Assembly (NCBI RefSeq): GCF_042679305.1
Contig: NZ_JBHTMP010000024.1
Location: forward strand, 1-64,000
Reading direction: 5' to 3'
From: Micromonospora_H sonneratiae
GTDB lineage: Bacteria; Actinomycetota; Actinomycetes; Mycobacteriales; Micromonosporaceae
Length of the DNA stretch: 64,000 nt
This document shows positions 35,051 through 44,393 of the stretch, in pieces. The position numbers and the translations under genes were made by a program. A model generated the notes under the pieces. The model was not told where the DNA came from, searched no databases, and saw nothing but the letters and a program-made list of their open reading frames with translations. The first letter of the stretch is position 1, and each line of letters begins with the position of its first letter.

Positions 35051-38000
35051 CGGGCACTGCTCAGCACTGCGCTGATCACGTCGGTCAGGTGCACCAGGAG
35101 CGGCGGTTTCATGATTCCGATGTGGTCTCCGGGCACCCGGTGCAGCTCGATCCCGCCGCCGATCAGCTCCTCCCACCGTGCGAGATAGTCGGCGAACGTC
35201 TGACCGGAGGACACCACGTGCTGACCGTTGGCGAGCGCGTCGCTGACGATGAGGTGCAGCTTGCCGGCGTAGCAGGGGTTCGGATATTCGATGAGTGCCT
35301 GCAGCGACTCCCGCCAGACCCGGACCATCCGCGGCCAGGCGGTGCCGACGCCGCGCTCGGGCAGTGCCATGCCCTCCTTCTCATCGATGTCGTTGGCCAC
35401 CCGCTCGTAGAGGTCCATGATTTCGGCACGGCGCTCGGGTGTGTCCATCTCCGGTCCGCCCCGGTCGATCTCCAGGACCAGTTTCTCCAGCCGGCGCACG
35501 AAGCCCATCTGCTCGTAGAACTTCGGCCGGGTCTGCGCGTCCAGCACCGGGTCAAGGAGCATCAGGGTCACCTCCTCACCGGCATCCAACAGCAGGGTGG
35601 CGAGCTCCGCCGCGATCGTCGCGCCGCCGCACCAGCTGAACAGCCGGTACGGTCCGTGCGGCTGGGCGGCCCGCAGTTCGTCGAAGTGCCGGCGGGCCAT
35701 CTCGGCGGCGGTGGGGATCGTGACGTTGTCGCCATGCGGCTTCGGCCACTCGAACGCGGCCAGCGGTAGCTGTGGGTCCAGGTACGGCAGGAAGCGCTGG
35801 AACCAGTGGGCGCTGCCGCCGCCGGGGTGGACGCAGAACAGCGGTGCGGCGGTACCTCGGCGCAGCCACAGCATCGCCCGGTTACGGCTACCGGGCACGG
35901 CCGGTGCCTCCGGGTCGCCGACCGCGCCGTCGGTGATCGCGGCGGCCAGCCGCGCGACGGTCTGGTGCTCCAGGAAGGCCCGGAACGTCAGCTCCACGCC
36001 GTGCGACTCCCGCAGCAGCGAGATGATCCGCATCATCGCCATCGAGTGACCGCCGAGGTCGAAGAAGTCGTCGTCGATGCCGACCCGGTCCAGCCGTAGC
36101 ACCTGTGCCCAGGTGTCGGCGATGGCCTGCTCCAGCGGCGTCCGGGGCGCCACCTGCGCGATCTGCGCGGCGACGGGCTTCGGCTCGGTTGCGATGAGCG
36201 CAGCGCGGTCGACCTTGCCCGAGGCGGTGACCGGGAACTGTCCGACGACATGGCAGCGGGTCGGAACCATGTGCGCCGGCAGCCGGCGGCGTACGTGCTC
36301 ACGCAGCTCGGCCGGGGACGGGGCAGCTCCGCAACTGTCGGCGGTGAGCCGGACGAACGCCACGAGCGTCGCCTCCTCGGTGCCCACCCCAGCGACCGCG
36401 ACGGCCGCAGCCGCGACAGTCGGGTACGCCTCCAACGTGTGCTCGACCTCGCCGAGTTCGATCCGGAAGCCGCGTACGCTGACCTGCTGGTCGCCGCGTC
36501 CATGGAAGCGCAGCGTGCCGTCGGCCGCGCGGGAGACCACGTCGCCGGTGCGGTACATCCGACTGCCGGGCGGTCCGAACGGGTCCGGGACGAACCGGTC
36601 CGCGGTCAGCCCCGGACGGCCGAGGTAGCCGCGGGCGAGACCGGCACCGGCGACGTACAGCTCGCCGGGCACCCCGGCGGGCAGCGGTCGCCCGTCGACG
36701 TCCAGGACGTAGCACCGCACGTTCGCCAGTGGGGTGCCGATCGACGGCATCCGGTCCGGGGAGCCGGCGGCGACCGGTGCGTACGTGGCGGCGACGCACG
36801 CCTCGGTGGGGCCGTAGAGGTTGACGAACGCGGCGTGCCGCGCCCACCGGTCGGCCTGCACCGCGGGGCAGGCCTCACCACCGACCAGGGTGACCCGCAG
36901 CTGCGGGAAGTCCGTCGGGGTCAGCCGACTCAGCATCGACGGCGGCAGGAACACATGGGTCAGGGTGGCCGCCTCGCCGCGCAGGTCACCCGGGTCACGG
37001 TCGACCTCGGGCAGCACCAGCTCGGCGCCCACGGTGAGAGCGGCGATCAGTTCGGACACCGACGCGTCGAAGCTCATCGAGAAGAACTGCAGCATCCGGT
37101 CGCCCGGCCGGACATCGAAGATCTCCTGCTGGGCGTGCCGGAGGTTGAGCACCGCCCGGTGCGGTACGGCGACCCCCTTGGGCTGCCCGGTCGAGCCGGA
37201 CGTGTAGGTGACGTACGCCAGGTCGTCCGGCGCCACCGCCACCTCCGGCGGGGTGACCGGCATGTCGAGCTGGGCGGACTCGTCGGTCACGTCGACCGTC
37301 GGTGTGCCCACCGGACCGGCCTGGACGAGGCCGGCCGGCAGCCGCCCCGCGGCGAGGACCACCGTGGCCGCCGTGTCGTCGAGCATGAACCGCAGCCGCT
37401 CGACCGGGTACGCCGGGTCCAGCGGCAGGAACGCGCCGCCCGCCTTCAGCACGGCCAGCACGCTGACGGCGAGGTCGGGCGACCTCGGTAGGCAGATGCC
37501 GACTACCGTGCCCGGACCGACGCCGAGCGTGCGTAGCCGGTGCGCCAGCCGGTTCGCGCGCAGCTCTAGCTCGGCGTAGTAGACCTTGACGACACCCTGC
37601 CGCAGCGCAACGGCCGTGGGCGCGAGCCGGGCCTGCTGCTCGATCAGCCGGTGCACCGGCTGGTCGGTGGGGAAGGCCCGGTCGGTGCGGTTCGGGTCGA
37701 CGAGCACCCGGTCGCGGTCGGCCGGCGCCAGCGTCACGGTCCGCGGCGACGGCGACGGCGACGGCGACAGGGACGGGGACAGGGACAGGGACGGGGACGG
37801 GGACAGGGACAGGGACGGGGACGGGGACGGGGACGGGGACGGGGACGGGGACGGGGACGGGGACACCGACAGCGGCGGTGACGGTGGCAGCGGCGACACC
37901 GACGGCGATGCGGCCGTGGCCGTGGCCGCCACCGCAGCCGGGACAGCGGCCGGGCGGGCGTCGTGACCGGCGTCAGGATCGCGGGCGGCACCAGGCGCGG

Positions 38001-41000
38001 TCGTGCTGGCAGCCATCGAGGCCAGCACCTGCCGGTAGGCCCGGCCGACCAGCTCCAGGTACGGTCGTCCGATCCTGCTCGGCCGGCCGAGCAGGCGCAG
38101 GTAACCAGGGAACGACACTGCGGAGAACGGCTGCTCACTCGGGCTGAAGTCGGACTCCAGGTCGATGCCGGAGCTCCAGTCGAGCATGTGGAAGTCCAGG
38201 TACGTGAAGCTGACGTCGACCAGCGCCGAGGCGTGCCGGCCGTCACGTCGCATCGCGGCCATCGGGTAGCGCCGGTACGGCCACATCCGCGCCTCCTGCG
38301 CGAAGACCGCCCGCACCAGCTCCGGCCAGCTTGCGGCGGTCAGCTCGGCGGGGAACGGCACCGTGTTCAGGTACATGCCGATCACCTCGTCGCCGCGCAG
38401 CCGCTCCGGCCGGCCGTTGCTGACCAGCCCGGTGAAGAAGCGCTGCCGCCCGGTGACCACGCCCCAGGCCGCCAGGTGGGCGGCGTGCAGCACGCTCTTC
38501 AGCGACGCCCCCGCGTCGGCCGCGAGCCGGCGCAGCGCCGGTTCCAGATCGGTGTACTCGACGACGACCGAGTCCGGTGCGTCGTCAGCCCCGTTCCGAG
38601 CGGCATCAGTCCCGTTCCGCGCGTCGTCGGCCCTGTTCTGCGCGTCGTCGGCCCTGTTCTGCGCGTCGTCGGCCCCGTCCGGTCCTTCCGCCCCGTCCGT
38701 CTGACCGCCCCACTCGGCGGGGATCTCCAGCTTGTCGGCGGCCGTGATGGTGGCGGTCCAGAAGTCCCGGTCGGCCGTCGACCGCAACGACTCCTGCTCG
38801 GCGGCGACGAAGTCGGCGAACCGGACGGCGGGCAGCGGCGCCGGCTGGGGTACGTCGCCACGGCGCAGCGTCCGGTAGTACGCAAGCAGCTCGGCGATCA
38901 CCGAGGTGTGGCTCCAGCCATCGAGGATCGCATGACACTCGACGTGGGTGAGCCACCACTCGCGCTCGCCGGTCTGGTGCACCGTGTAGCGCAGCAGCGG
39001 CGGCATGGCCAGATCGAACGGCGTGTTGCGCTGGGCGAGCAGGAACTCGTCGAGGACCTGGCGCTGCGCGGCCTGTGGCAGGTCCCGCAGATCGTCCAGG
39101 TCCACCGGCAGTTCGGCGGTACGGTGCACCAGTTGCAACGGCCGCGTGTACCCGGCGAGTGCGAACGAGGTACGCAGGATCTCGTGCCGCTGCACCAGCA
39201 GCGCTGCGGCCGTACGCAGGTCGGCCAGGTCGAACGGGTGCTCGTCCTCGATCCGGTAGCAGCTGACGTTCACATAGACCGGCCGCTGCGCGGCCAGCAT
39301 CTCGTACACCATCCCGGACTGGATCTCGCCCATCGGATACGCGTCGATCAGGCCCGGCGGCAGCAGCGCACGGTCGGCGTCGGACAGCAGCGCGAACGGG
39401 GCCACGACCGGCTGTTCGACGGCCGGTTCCGCCGCAGTGACCACCCCGTCCAGGGCCCGCGTGCCGACCAGCTCGGCCAGCTCGGCCACCGTGGCGTGGC
39501 TGAACAGGTCGTGCACGGACACCGGCAGGCCAGCTGCCCGCAGCGCCCCGACGGCCCGGATCGCCCGAATCGAGTCGCCGCCGTGCTCGAAAAACGCGTC
39601 GTGCCGGCCCACCGTGTCGACGTCCAGCGCGTCGGCCAGGGCGCGCGCGATCGTCCGCTCCAGCGGCGTCTGCGGCGCGACACCGGCCGGCCCGGCGCTC
39701 CTGATCGGGGCGGGCAGCGCACGGTGATCGACCTTGCCGGTGACGGTCAGCGGCAGCGCGTCGAGCACCACCCACTGCGCGGGGAGCAGATACCGCGGCA
39801 ACCGGGCTCGGGCGTACGCCGCGACGGCGTCCCGGTCGACCGCCGGCCCGTCCGGCCCCGCGCCTGAACCGACAAGGTACGCGACGAGCCGGTCGTCGTG
39901 CACGGTGACCACTGCGGCGGCAACGCCCGGGTACGCGGTGAGCACCGCCTCGACCTCGCCGGGCTCGATCCGGTGCCCGTGCAGTTTCACCTGCCGGTCC
40001 AGCCGGCCCAGGTATTCGATCGTCCCGTCGGCACGGTGCCTGGCCAGGTCACCGGTGCGGTAGAGCCGGCCGCCCGGCTCGGTGCCGAACGGGTCCGGCA
40101 CGAACCGCCCGGCCGTGTGCCCAGGGCGGCGGAGGTAGCCACGGGCGAGTTGGACGCCGGCCACTACCAGTTCGCCCGGCACGCCGACCGGCAGCAGCCG
40201 CAGGTCCGGGTCGACGACGTAGGCCCGGGTGTTGGCGACCGGCCGGCCGATCGTGACCGGCTCCCCGGGCAGACACCGCGCCGCGGTCACGTCGATCGTG
40301 GCCTCGGTAGGGCCGTAGAGGTTGTACAGCTGGCAGCCGATCCGTTCGTGCACAGCCGCCGCCAGCCCGGCCGGGAGCGGCTCGCCGCTGGCGAAGATCC
40401 GGCGTACCGAGGGCAGCTCACCGGCCACCGTGTCGAGGAAGGCGCGCAGCATCGACGGCACGAAATGCAGCGTGGTGACGCCGTGCTCGGCGATCGCCGC
40501 AGCCAGGTACGCCGGGTCCCGATGCCCGCCGGGGCGGGCGACGACGAGCGTCGCGCCGGTGATCAGCGGCCAGAACAGTTCCCAGACCGAGACGTCGAAG
40601 CCGTACGGCGTCTTGTGCAGCACCCGGTCGGTGTCGTCGAGCGGGTACCCGCGCTGCATCCAGGCCAGCCGGTTCACCAGCGCGCGGTGGGTGATCACGA
40701 CGCCCTTGGGGCGGCCGGTCGAGCCGGAGGTGTGCAGCACGTACGCCGGATGGTCCGGGTCGGGGTCGTCACCGAGCTGCCCACTCGGGGCGTCAGCACC
40801 CGGGTCGGGCCGGACCACCAAACGTGCGGCGCGGCCGACGGTGGGGCGGTCGGTCACCACGACCCGTACCGCAGCGTCGGTGAGCAGTTCCTCCAGCCGC
40901 TGTGCCGGGCTTTCGGTGTCCAGTGGCAGGTAGGCGCCGCCGGCGGTGAGCACGGCCAGCAGCGCGATCACCAACTCCGGGCCGCGCTCCAGGCACACCC

Positions 41001-42657
41001 CGACCACCGACTCGCCGCCGACCCCGAGCGCGCGCAGCCGGAGCGCCAGCGCCGTGACGCGGGCGTCCAATTCGGCGTACGTCAGGCTCTGGTCCGCTGC
41101 CCGCACGGCCACCGCGTCCGGGGTGGCGGCCACCTGGGCCCGGAACAGCGCGGGCAGTGTGGTGGCCGGCACGTCGGTTACGGTGTCATTCCAGCTGTCG
41201 AGCAGCTGCTTACGCTCGGCCGGCGGGAGGATGTCGATGTCGGCCAGGGGGGTGTCCGGGGCCGCCACCACGCCGGCCAGCAGCTGCCCGAGCTGCGCCG
41301 TGAACCGCTCGATGGTGCCACGGTCGAACAGGCTGGTGGCAAAGACCACTGCGCCGGCAAGCGAGCCGTCCGGGCACGGGGTCAGCGACAGGGTCAGGTC
41401 GAACTTGGCATCGGCGAACGGGATGGGCACCCACAGGACGTCCAGCCCGGGCGCCTGGAAGCCGTCCGACCCGGCCTCCTGCCAGACGAACATCGTCGAG
41501 AACAGTACGGTCCGCGCGGGGTCGCGGACCGGCACCAGTTCCTCGACCAGTTGCTCGAACGGCAGTTCCTGGTGGGCGAAGGCGTCCAGCGAGGTACGAC
41601 GGACCCGGTCGACCAGTTCGCCGAACGTCGGGGCGCCGGCCAGGTCGGCCCGTACCACGACGGTGTCCAGGAACAGCCCGATGAGGCTCTGCACGTCGTC
41701 GTGTCCGCGACCCGCGACCGGGGTCCCGATCGTGATGTCGTTCCGGCCACTCCACCGTCCGAGCACGACCGCGTACGCCGCCAGCAGGACCATGACCGGC
41801 GTGGCGCGATGGCGGCGGGCGAGCTGGCCCAGCTCCGCCGCGACCGTAGCGGGTACGGTGAACGGCACGACGTCGCCGGCGGTGTCCCGTATCGCCGGCC
41901 GCGCCCGGTCGGTCGGTAGGTCCACGGGCGTGGCACCGGCGAGCTGGCGGCGCCAGTAGGAGAGCTGGACTTCCCGCACCTCGGCGGTGCGCTGCCGCTG
42001 CCAGACCGCGACGTCGGCGTACTGCACCGGCAGCGGGGCGAGTTCGGCCGGGCGGCCGTCGAGCGCGGCGGTGTAGCGGTGACGCAGCTCGTCCAGCAGC
42101 AGGCCCTCCGACCAGAGATCCATCGCGATGTGGTGGGTGGTGAGCAGCAGCAGGTTCTGGTCGGGCTCCCGCCGGACGAGCAGCGCGCGGAAGACCGGAC
42201 CGGCGGCCAGGTCGATCGGCTCGCGGTCGACCGAGACGAGTCGGTTCAGCAGCTGGCACTGGGTATCGCTGTCCAGCTGGGTCAGGTCACGGATCGGCAG
42301 CGGGACCGGGGCCGGCGGGTCGATCAGCTGCACCGGCTCTCCGGCCGGGCCGACCGGGTAGCGGGTGCGCAGCACCTCGTGCCGTGCCACCAGCCCGTCC
42401 AGCGCGGTTTGCAGCGCGGTAATGTCCAGCCGGCTGCCGGGCTGGTCGGTCATGTGCAGCGCGATCTGCACCAGGTACTCGACGCCGCCGGGGCGTAGCC
42501 GGTCGAGGATCCACAGCCGACGCTGCGCATGCGACAGTGGCAACGGTTCGGTCCGGGACGCCCGGGGGATGCCCGGATCAGGGAGCGGTTCGAGGCCGGC
42601 CAGCCGGCGCTCCAGCAGTTGCTCGTGCAAGGTGGACGAATCCAGCATCTCGGTCAT
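35047..42657 (-). CDS. Dimodular NRPS: C-A(Ser)-PCP-C-A-PCP-TE
   Basis: 2536 aa. C1 (38-480, HHIAMD 175-180); A1 (500-985), code D688 V689 W692 H731 F755 S757 L780 I788 D789, essentially the EntF serine code; PCP1 (GGDSI, Ser1029); C2 (1085-1550) with CHAILDG in place of HHxxxDG; a Ser-Pro linker (1584-1638); A2 (1650-2155), code D1864 A1865 S1868 F1903 L1924 G1926 L1947 V1955 A1956, substrate not predictable; PCP2 (GGHSM, Ser2205); TE (2265-2536). In the TE the nucleophile elbow is FSWCGG, so Cys2343 replaces serine; the His is near VPGDHIGI. The ATG overlaps the upstream C-PCP stop. No epimerase, cyclisation or methylation domain is present. Confidence 0.95.
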   Translation of the reverse strand: MTEMLDSSTLHEQLLERRLAGLEPLPDPGIPRASRTEPLPLSHAQRRLWILDRLRPGGVEYLVQIALHMTDQPGSRLDITALQTALDGLVARHEVLRTRYPVGPAGEPVQLIDPPAPVPLPIRDLTQLDSDTQCQLLNRLVSVDREPIDLAAGPVFRALLVRREPDQNLLLLTTHHIAMDLWSEGLLLDELRHRYTAALDGRPAELAPLPVQYADVAVWQRQRTAEVREVQLSYWRRQLAGATPVDLPTDRARPAIRDTAGDVVPFTVPATVAAELGQLARRHRATPVMVLLAAYAVVLGRWSGRNDITIGTPVAGRGHDDVQSLIGLFLDTVVVRADLAGAPTFGELVDRVRRTSLDAFAHQELPFEQLVEELVPVRDPARTVLFSTMFVWQEAGSDGFQAPGLDVLWVPIPFADAKFDLTLSLTPCPDGSLAGAVVFATSLFDRGTIERFTAQLGQLLAGVVAAPDTPLADIDILPPAERKQLLDSWNDTVTDVPATTLPALFRAQVAATPDAVAVRAADQSLTYAELDARVTALALRLRALGVGGESVVGVCLERGPELVIALLAVLTAGGAYLPLDTESPAQRLEELLTDAAVRVVVTDRPTVGRAARLVVRPDPGADAPSGQLGDDPDPDHPAYVLHTSGSTGRPKGVVITHRALVNRLAWMQRGYPLDDTDRVLHKTPYGFDVSVWELFWPLITGATLVVARPGGHRDPAYLAAAIAEHGVTTLHFVPSMLRAFLDTVAGELPSVRRIFASGEPLPAGLAAAVHERIGCQLYNLYGPTEATIDVTAARCLPGEPVTIGRPVANTRAYVVDPDLRLLPVGVPGELVVAGVQLARGYLRRPGHTAGRFVPDPFGTEPGGRLYRTGDLARHRADGTIEYLGRLDRQVKLHGHRIEPGEVEAVLTAYPGVAAAVVTVHDDRLVAYLVGSGAGPDGPAVDRDAVAAYARARLPRYLLPAQWVVLDALPLTVTGKVDHRALPAPIRSAGPAGVAPQTPLERTIARALADALDVDTVGRHDAFFEHGGDSIRAIRAVGALRAAGLPVSVHDLFSHATVAELAELVGTRALDGVVTAAEPAVEQPVVAPFALLSDADRALLPPGLIDAYPMGEIQSGMVYEMLAAQRPVYVNVSCYRIEDEHPFDLADLRTAAALLVQRHEILRTSFALAGYTRPLQLVHRTAELPVDLDDLRDLPQAAQRQVLDEFLLAQRNTPFDLAMPPLLRYTVHQTGEREWWLTHVECHAILDGWSHTSVIAELLAYYRTLRRGDVPQPAPLPAVRFADFVAAEQESLRSTADRDFWTATITAADKLEIPAEWGGQTDGAEGPDGADDAQNRADDAQNRADDARNGTDAARNGADDAPDSVVVEYTDLEPALRRLAADAGASLKSVLHAAHLAAWGVVTGRQRFFTGLVSNGRPERLRGDEVIGMYLNTVPFPAELTAASWPELVRAVFAQEARMWPYRRYPMAAMRRDGRHASALVDVSFTYLDFHMLDWSSGIDLESDFSPSEQPFSAVSFPGYLRLLGRPSRIGRPYLELVGRAYRQVLASMAASTTAPGAARDPDAGHDARPAAVPAAVAATATAASPSVSPLPPSPPLSVSPSPSPSPSPSPSPSPSLSLSPSPSLSLSPSLSPSPSPSPRTVTLAPADRDRVLVDPNRTDRAFPTDQPVHRLIEQQARLAPTAVALRQGVVKVYYAELELRANRLAHRLRTLGVGPGTVVGICLPRSPDLAVSVLAVLKAGGAFLPLDPAYPVERLRFMLDDTAATVVLAAGRLPAGLVQAGPVGTPTVDVTDESAQLDMPVTPPEVAVAPDDLAYVTYTSGSTGQPKGVAVPHRAVLNLRHAQQEIFDVRPGDRMLQFFSMSFDASVSELIAALTVGAELVLPEVDRDPGDLRGEAATLTHVFLPPSMLSRLTPTDFPQLRVTLVGGEACPAVQADRWARHAAFVNLYGPTEACVAATYAPVAAGSPDRMPSIGTPLANVRCYVLDVDGRPLPAGVPGELYVAGAGLARGYLGRPGLTADRFVPDPFGPPGSRMYRTGDVVSRAADGTLRFHGRGDQQVSVRGFRIELGEVEHTLEAYPTVAAAAVAVAGVGTEEATLVAFVRLTADSCGAAPSPAELREHVRRRLPAHMVPTRCHVVGQFPVTASGKVDRAALIATEPKPVAAQIAQVAPRTPLEQAIADTWAQVLRLDRVGIDDDFFDLGGHSMAMMRIISLLRESHGVELTFRAFLEHQTVARLAAAITDGAVGDPEAPAVPGSRNRAMLWLRRGTAAPLFCVHPGGGSAHWFQRFLPYLDPQLPLAAFEWPKPHGDNVTIPTAAEMARRHFDELRAAQPHGPYRLFSWCGGATIAAELATLLLDAGEEVTLMLLDPVLDAQTRPKFYEQMGFVRRLEKLVLEIDRGGPEMDTPERRAEIMDLYERVANDIDEKEGMALPERGVGTAWPRMVRVWRESLQALIEYPNPCYAGKLHLIVSDALANGQHVVSSGQTFADYLARWEELIGGGIELHRVPGDHIGIMKPPLLVHLTDVISAVLSSAR
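37744..37908. repeat. Hexanucleotide repeat encoding the Ser-Pro/Ser-Leu linker of the NRPS
   Basis: A run of GGGGAC/GGGACA/GGCGAC hexamers (on the + strand) encodes about 55 residues of alternating Ser-Pro and Ser-Leu between C2 and A2. The purest part is 37744-37866. It is likely to change length by slippage in steps of two residues without frameshift. Confidence 0.85.
38572..38679. repeat. 24-bp tandem repeat inside the second condensation domain
   Basis: Encodes about four copies of an (R/G)ADDAQN-type unit (residues ~1327-1362) at a surface loop between the two lobes of C2. Two adjacent 24-bp units are almost identical in DNA (GCCCTGTTCTGCGCGTCGTC on the + strand), and the others have diverged. 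Confidence 0.75.
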
Positions 42658-44393
42658 CGGGTTCCCTCTCGGGCGGCTCGCGACAGCAGGTCCTGCACCT
42701 GGCTGTCGGACAGTCGGCTGACATCGGTGCGGACCGCAGCGGTGACCACCGCCGCGAGCTCGGCCACCGAGGTGGCCTCGAACAGGACCTGTACGGGAAG
42801 ATCGACGGCGAACGCCTGCCGCAGCGCGGTGCGTACCCGGGCGACCAGCAGCGAGTGGCCACCGAGGTCGAAGAAGTCGTCGTCGGCGGTGATGTCGTCG
42901 ACGCCGAGCAGCCGCGACCAGATCCCGGCGATGACCTGCTCGACCGGATTGGCCGGCGGCGTCGGTGCGGTTGCCCGTGGGCCGGTCGAGGCCGTCGGCG
43001 CGGCCGGCGGAGCCGGGGCCGGTTGGACCGCGCGGGCCTCCGGTTCGCCGGCCAGCCGCTCCAGCAGCACGACGTAGTCATCGGCGAGCCGCTGCATCGT
43101 CGCCTGGTCGAACAGGCCGCTGGCGTACTCCAGCACGCACCGCAGTTCGCCGGCCGCCGTACGGTGGACCGTGAACACCAGGTCGAACTTGGCGGCGGTG
43201 GCGATCGCGGGCAGCGGCTCCACCACGGCACCGCCGAGGGTGCCGGGTGTCCCCGCCGTGTGCAGGACCTGGAACATGATCTCGAAAAGCGGGTTGCGGG
43301 CCGGGTCCCGGCGGGGCTGGACCGCTGCCACGACGTCCTCGAACGGGACGTCGTTGTGCATGAGCGCGGTCAGCACCGTCTCCCGCACCCGGTCCAGCAC
43401 CTCGGTGAACGACGGTCCGCCCGCCAGGTCGGTCCGCAGCACCAGGGTGTTGATGAAGAAGCCGATCAGGTCCTCGGTCTCCGGCTCGTTCCGCCCTGCG
43501 GCGGGCAGCCCGACCGCGACGTCGGTACGGCCGGTCCGGTGCGCCAGCAGCACCTGGAAGACGGCCAGCAGCGTCATGAACGGGGTCGTCCCGTACCGCT
43601 CGCCGGTGGTGTCGACCAGCCGAGCGACGTGCTGCGGCACGTCCACGGCGAGCATGTCGCCGCGGGGGTCGCGGCGGGTGCCGCGCGGGCGGTCGGTGGG
43701 CAGCACGACCGGTTCTAGCCCGGCGAGTTGGTCCCGCCAGTACGCGGTGCCGGCCACGCCGGTGGCCCGGCGTCGGACCTGCTGCCAGGCCGCGACGTCG
43801 GCATACTGGACCGGTAACGGCGCCGGCATGGGCTGGCCGGCCACGAGCGCGCGGTACGCCTGGTCCAGGTCGCGCAGTAGCACGTCGCACGACCACGCGT
43901 CGGCGGCGATGTGGTGCAGGGTGACCCCGACCAGGTGCTCGGTCGGCGCAAGCCGTGCCACCACGACCCGCAGCGGGTGCTCCCGGCGCAGGTCGAACGG
44001 TTTGCTCGCAGCCGCGTCGAGCAGCGCCATCGCCCGGGTCCCGGCGTCCGGCCCGCCGGTCAGGTCCACGACCGTGACGTCGACCGGGCCGGGTGGGTCG
44101 ATAACCTGCACCGGCTCACCGGTGGTGTCCTGGTACCGGGTGCGCAGCACCTCGTGCCGGCGGACGACCTCCGCAACGGCGCGGGCGAACACCGCGGGAT
44201 CCCACGGTCCGCGCAGGCGCATCCGCAGCCAGGAGAGGTATTCGGTGCCGCCGTCGTGCAACCCGTCGAGGAACCACAGCCGCTCCTGACCTGGCGACAG
44301 CCGCAGCATGCCGGTGCGCGGCACTGGCCGGATACGGTCCCCGGCGCAGCTCACCGGCGGGGCTTTCGTCTGGGTGGGCATCCGGGTCTGCAT
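42654..44393 (-). CDS. NRPS condensation-carrier didomain lacking an adenylation domain
   Basis: 579 aa. A C domain (about 28-450) with an intact HHIAADAW motif at 160-165 is followed by a Pro/Ala-rich linker and a PCP with GGHSL (phosphopantetheine Ser ~514). There is no A domain, so its amino acid must be loaded in trans, probably by the stand-alone A domain encoded two genes downstream. As the first gene of the operon with an N-terminal C domain, it may accept an acyl donor, for example from the FkbJ-type ACP or another acyl carrier. ATG 44393 has GAGGGGGAG 7 bases upstream; the frame also opens 41 codons earlier in promoter sequence. Its stop overlaps the next start. Confidence 0.92.
   Translation of the reverse strand: MQTRMPTQTKAPPVSCAGDRIRPVPRTGMLRLSPGQERLWFLDGLHDGGTEYLSWLRMRLRGPWDPAVFARAVAEVVRRHEVLRTRYQDTTGEPVQVIDPPGPVDVTVVDLTGGPDAGTRAMALLDAAASKPFDLRREHPLRVVVARLAPTEHLVGVTLHHIAADAWSCDVLLRDLDQAYRALVAGQPMPAPLPVQYADVAAWQQVRRRATGVAGTAYWRDQLAGLEPVVLPTDRPRGTRRDPRGDMLAVDVPQHVARLVDTTGERYGTTPFMTLLAVFQVLLAHRTGRTDVAVGLPAAGRNEPETEDLIGFFINTLVLRTDLAGGPSFTEVLDRVRETVLTALMHNDVPFEDVVAAVQPRRDPARNPLFEIMFQVLHTAGTPGTLGGAVVEPLPAIATAAKFDLVFTVHRTAAGELRCVLEYASGLFDQATMQRLADDYVVLLERLAGEPEARAVQPAPAPPAAPTASTGPRATAPTPPANPVEQVIAGIWSRLLGVDDITADDDFFDLGGHSLLVARVRTALRQAFAVDLPVQVLFEATSVAELAAVVTAAVRTDVSRLSDSQVQDLLSRAAREGTR

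Noticed and set aside
37651..37966. Separate small genes encoding Asp/Gly or Arg/Gly repeats opposite the NRPS
   Set aside because: They are only alternative frames of the hexanucleotide tract.
39898..41919. Long antisense open frames (up to 673 aa) across the NRPS genes, including 33536-35188
   Set aside because: They lie opposite A and C domains with intact motifs, and have the codon pattern of shadows.
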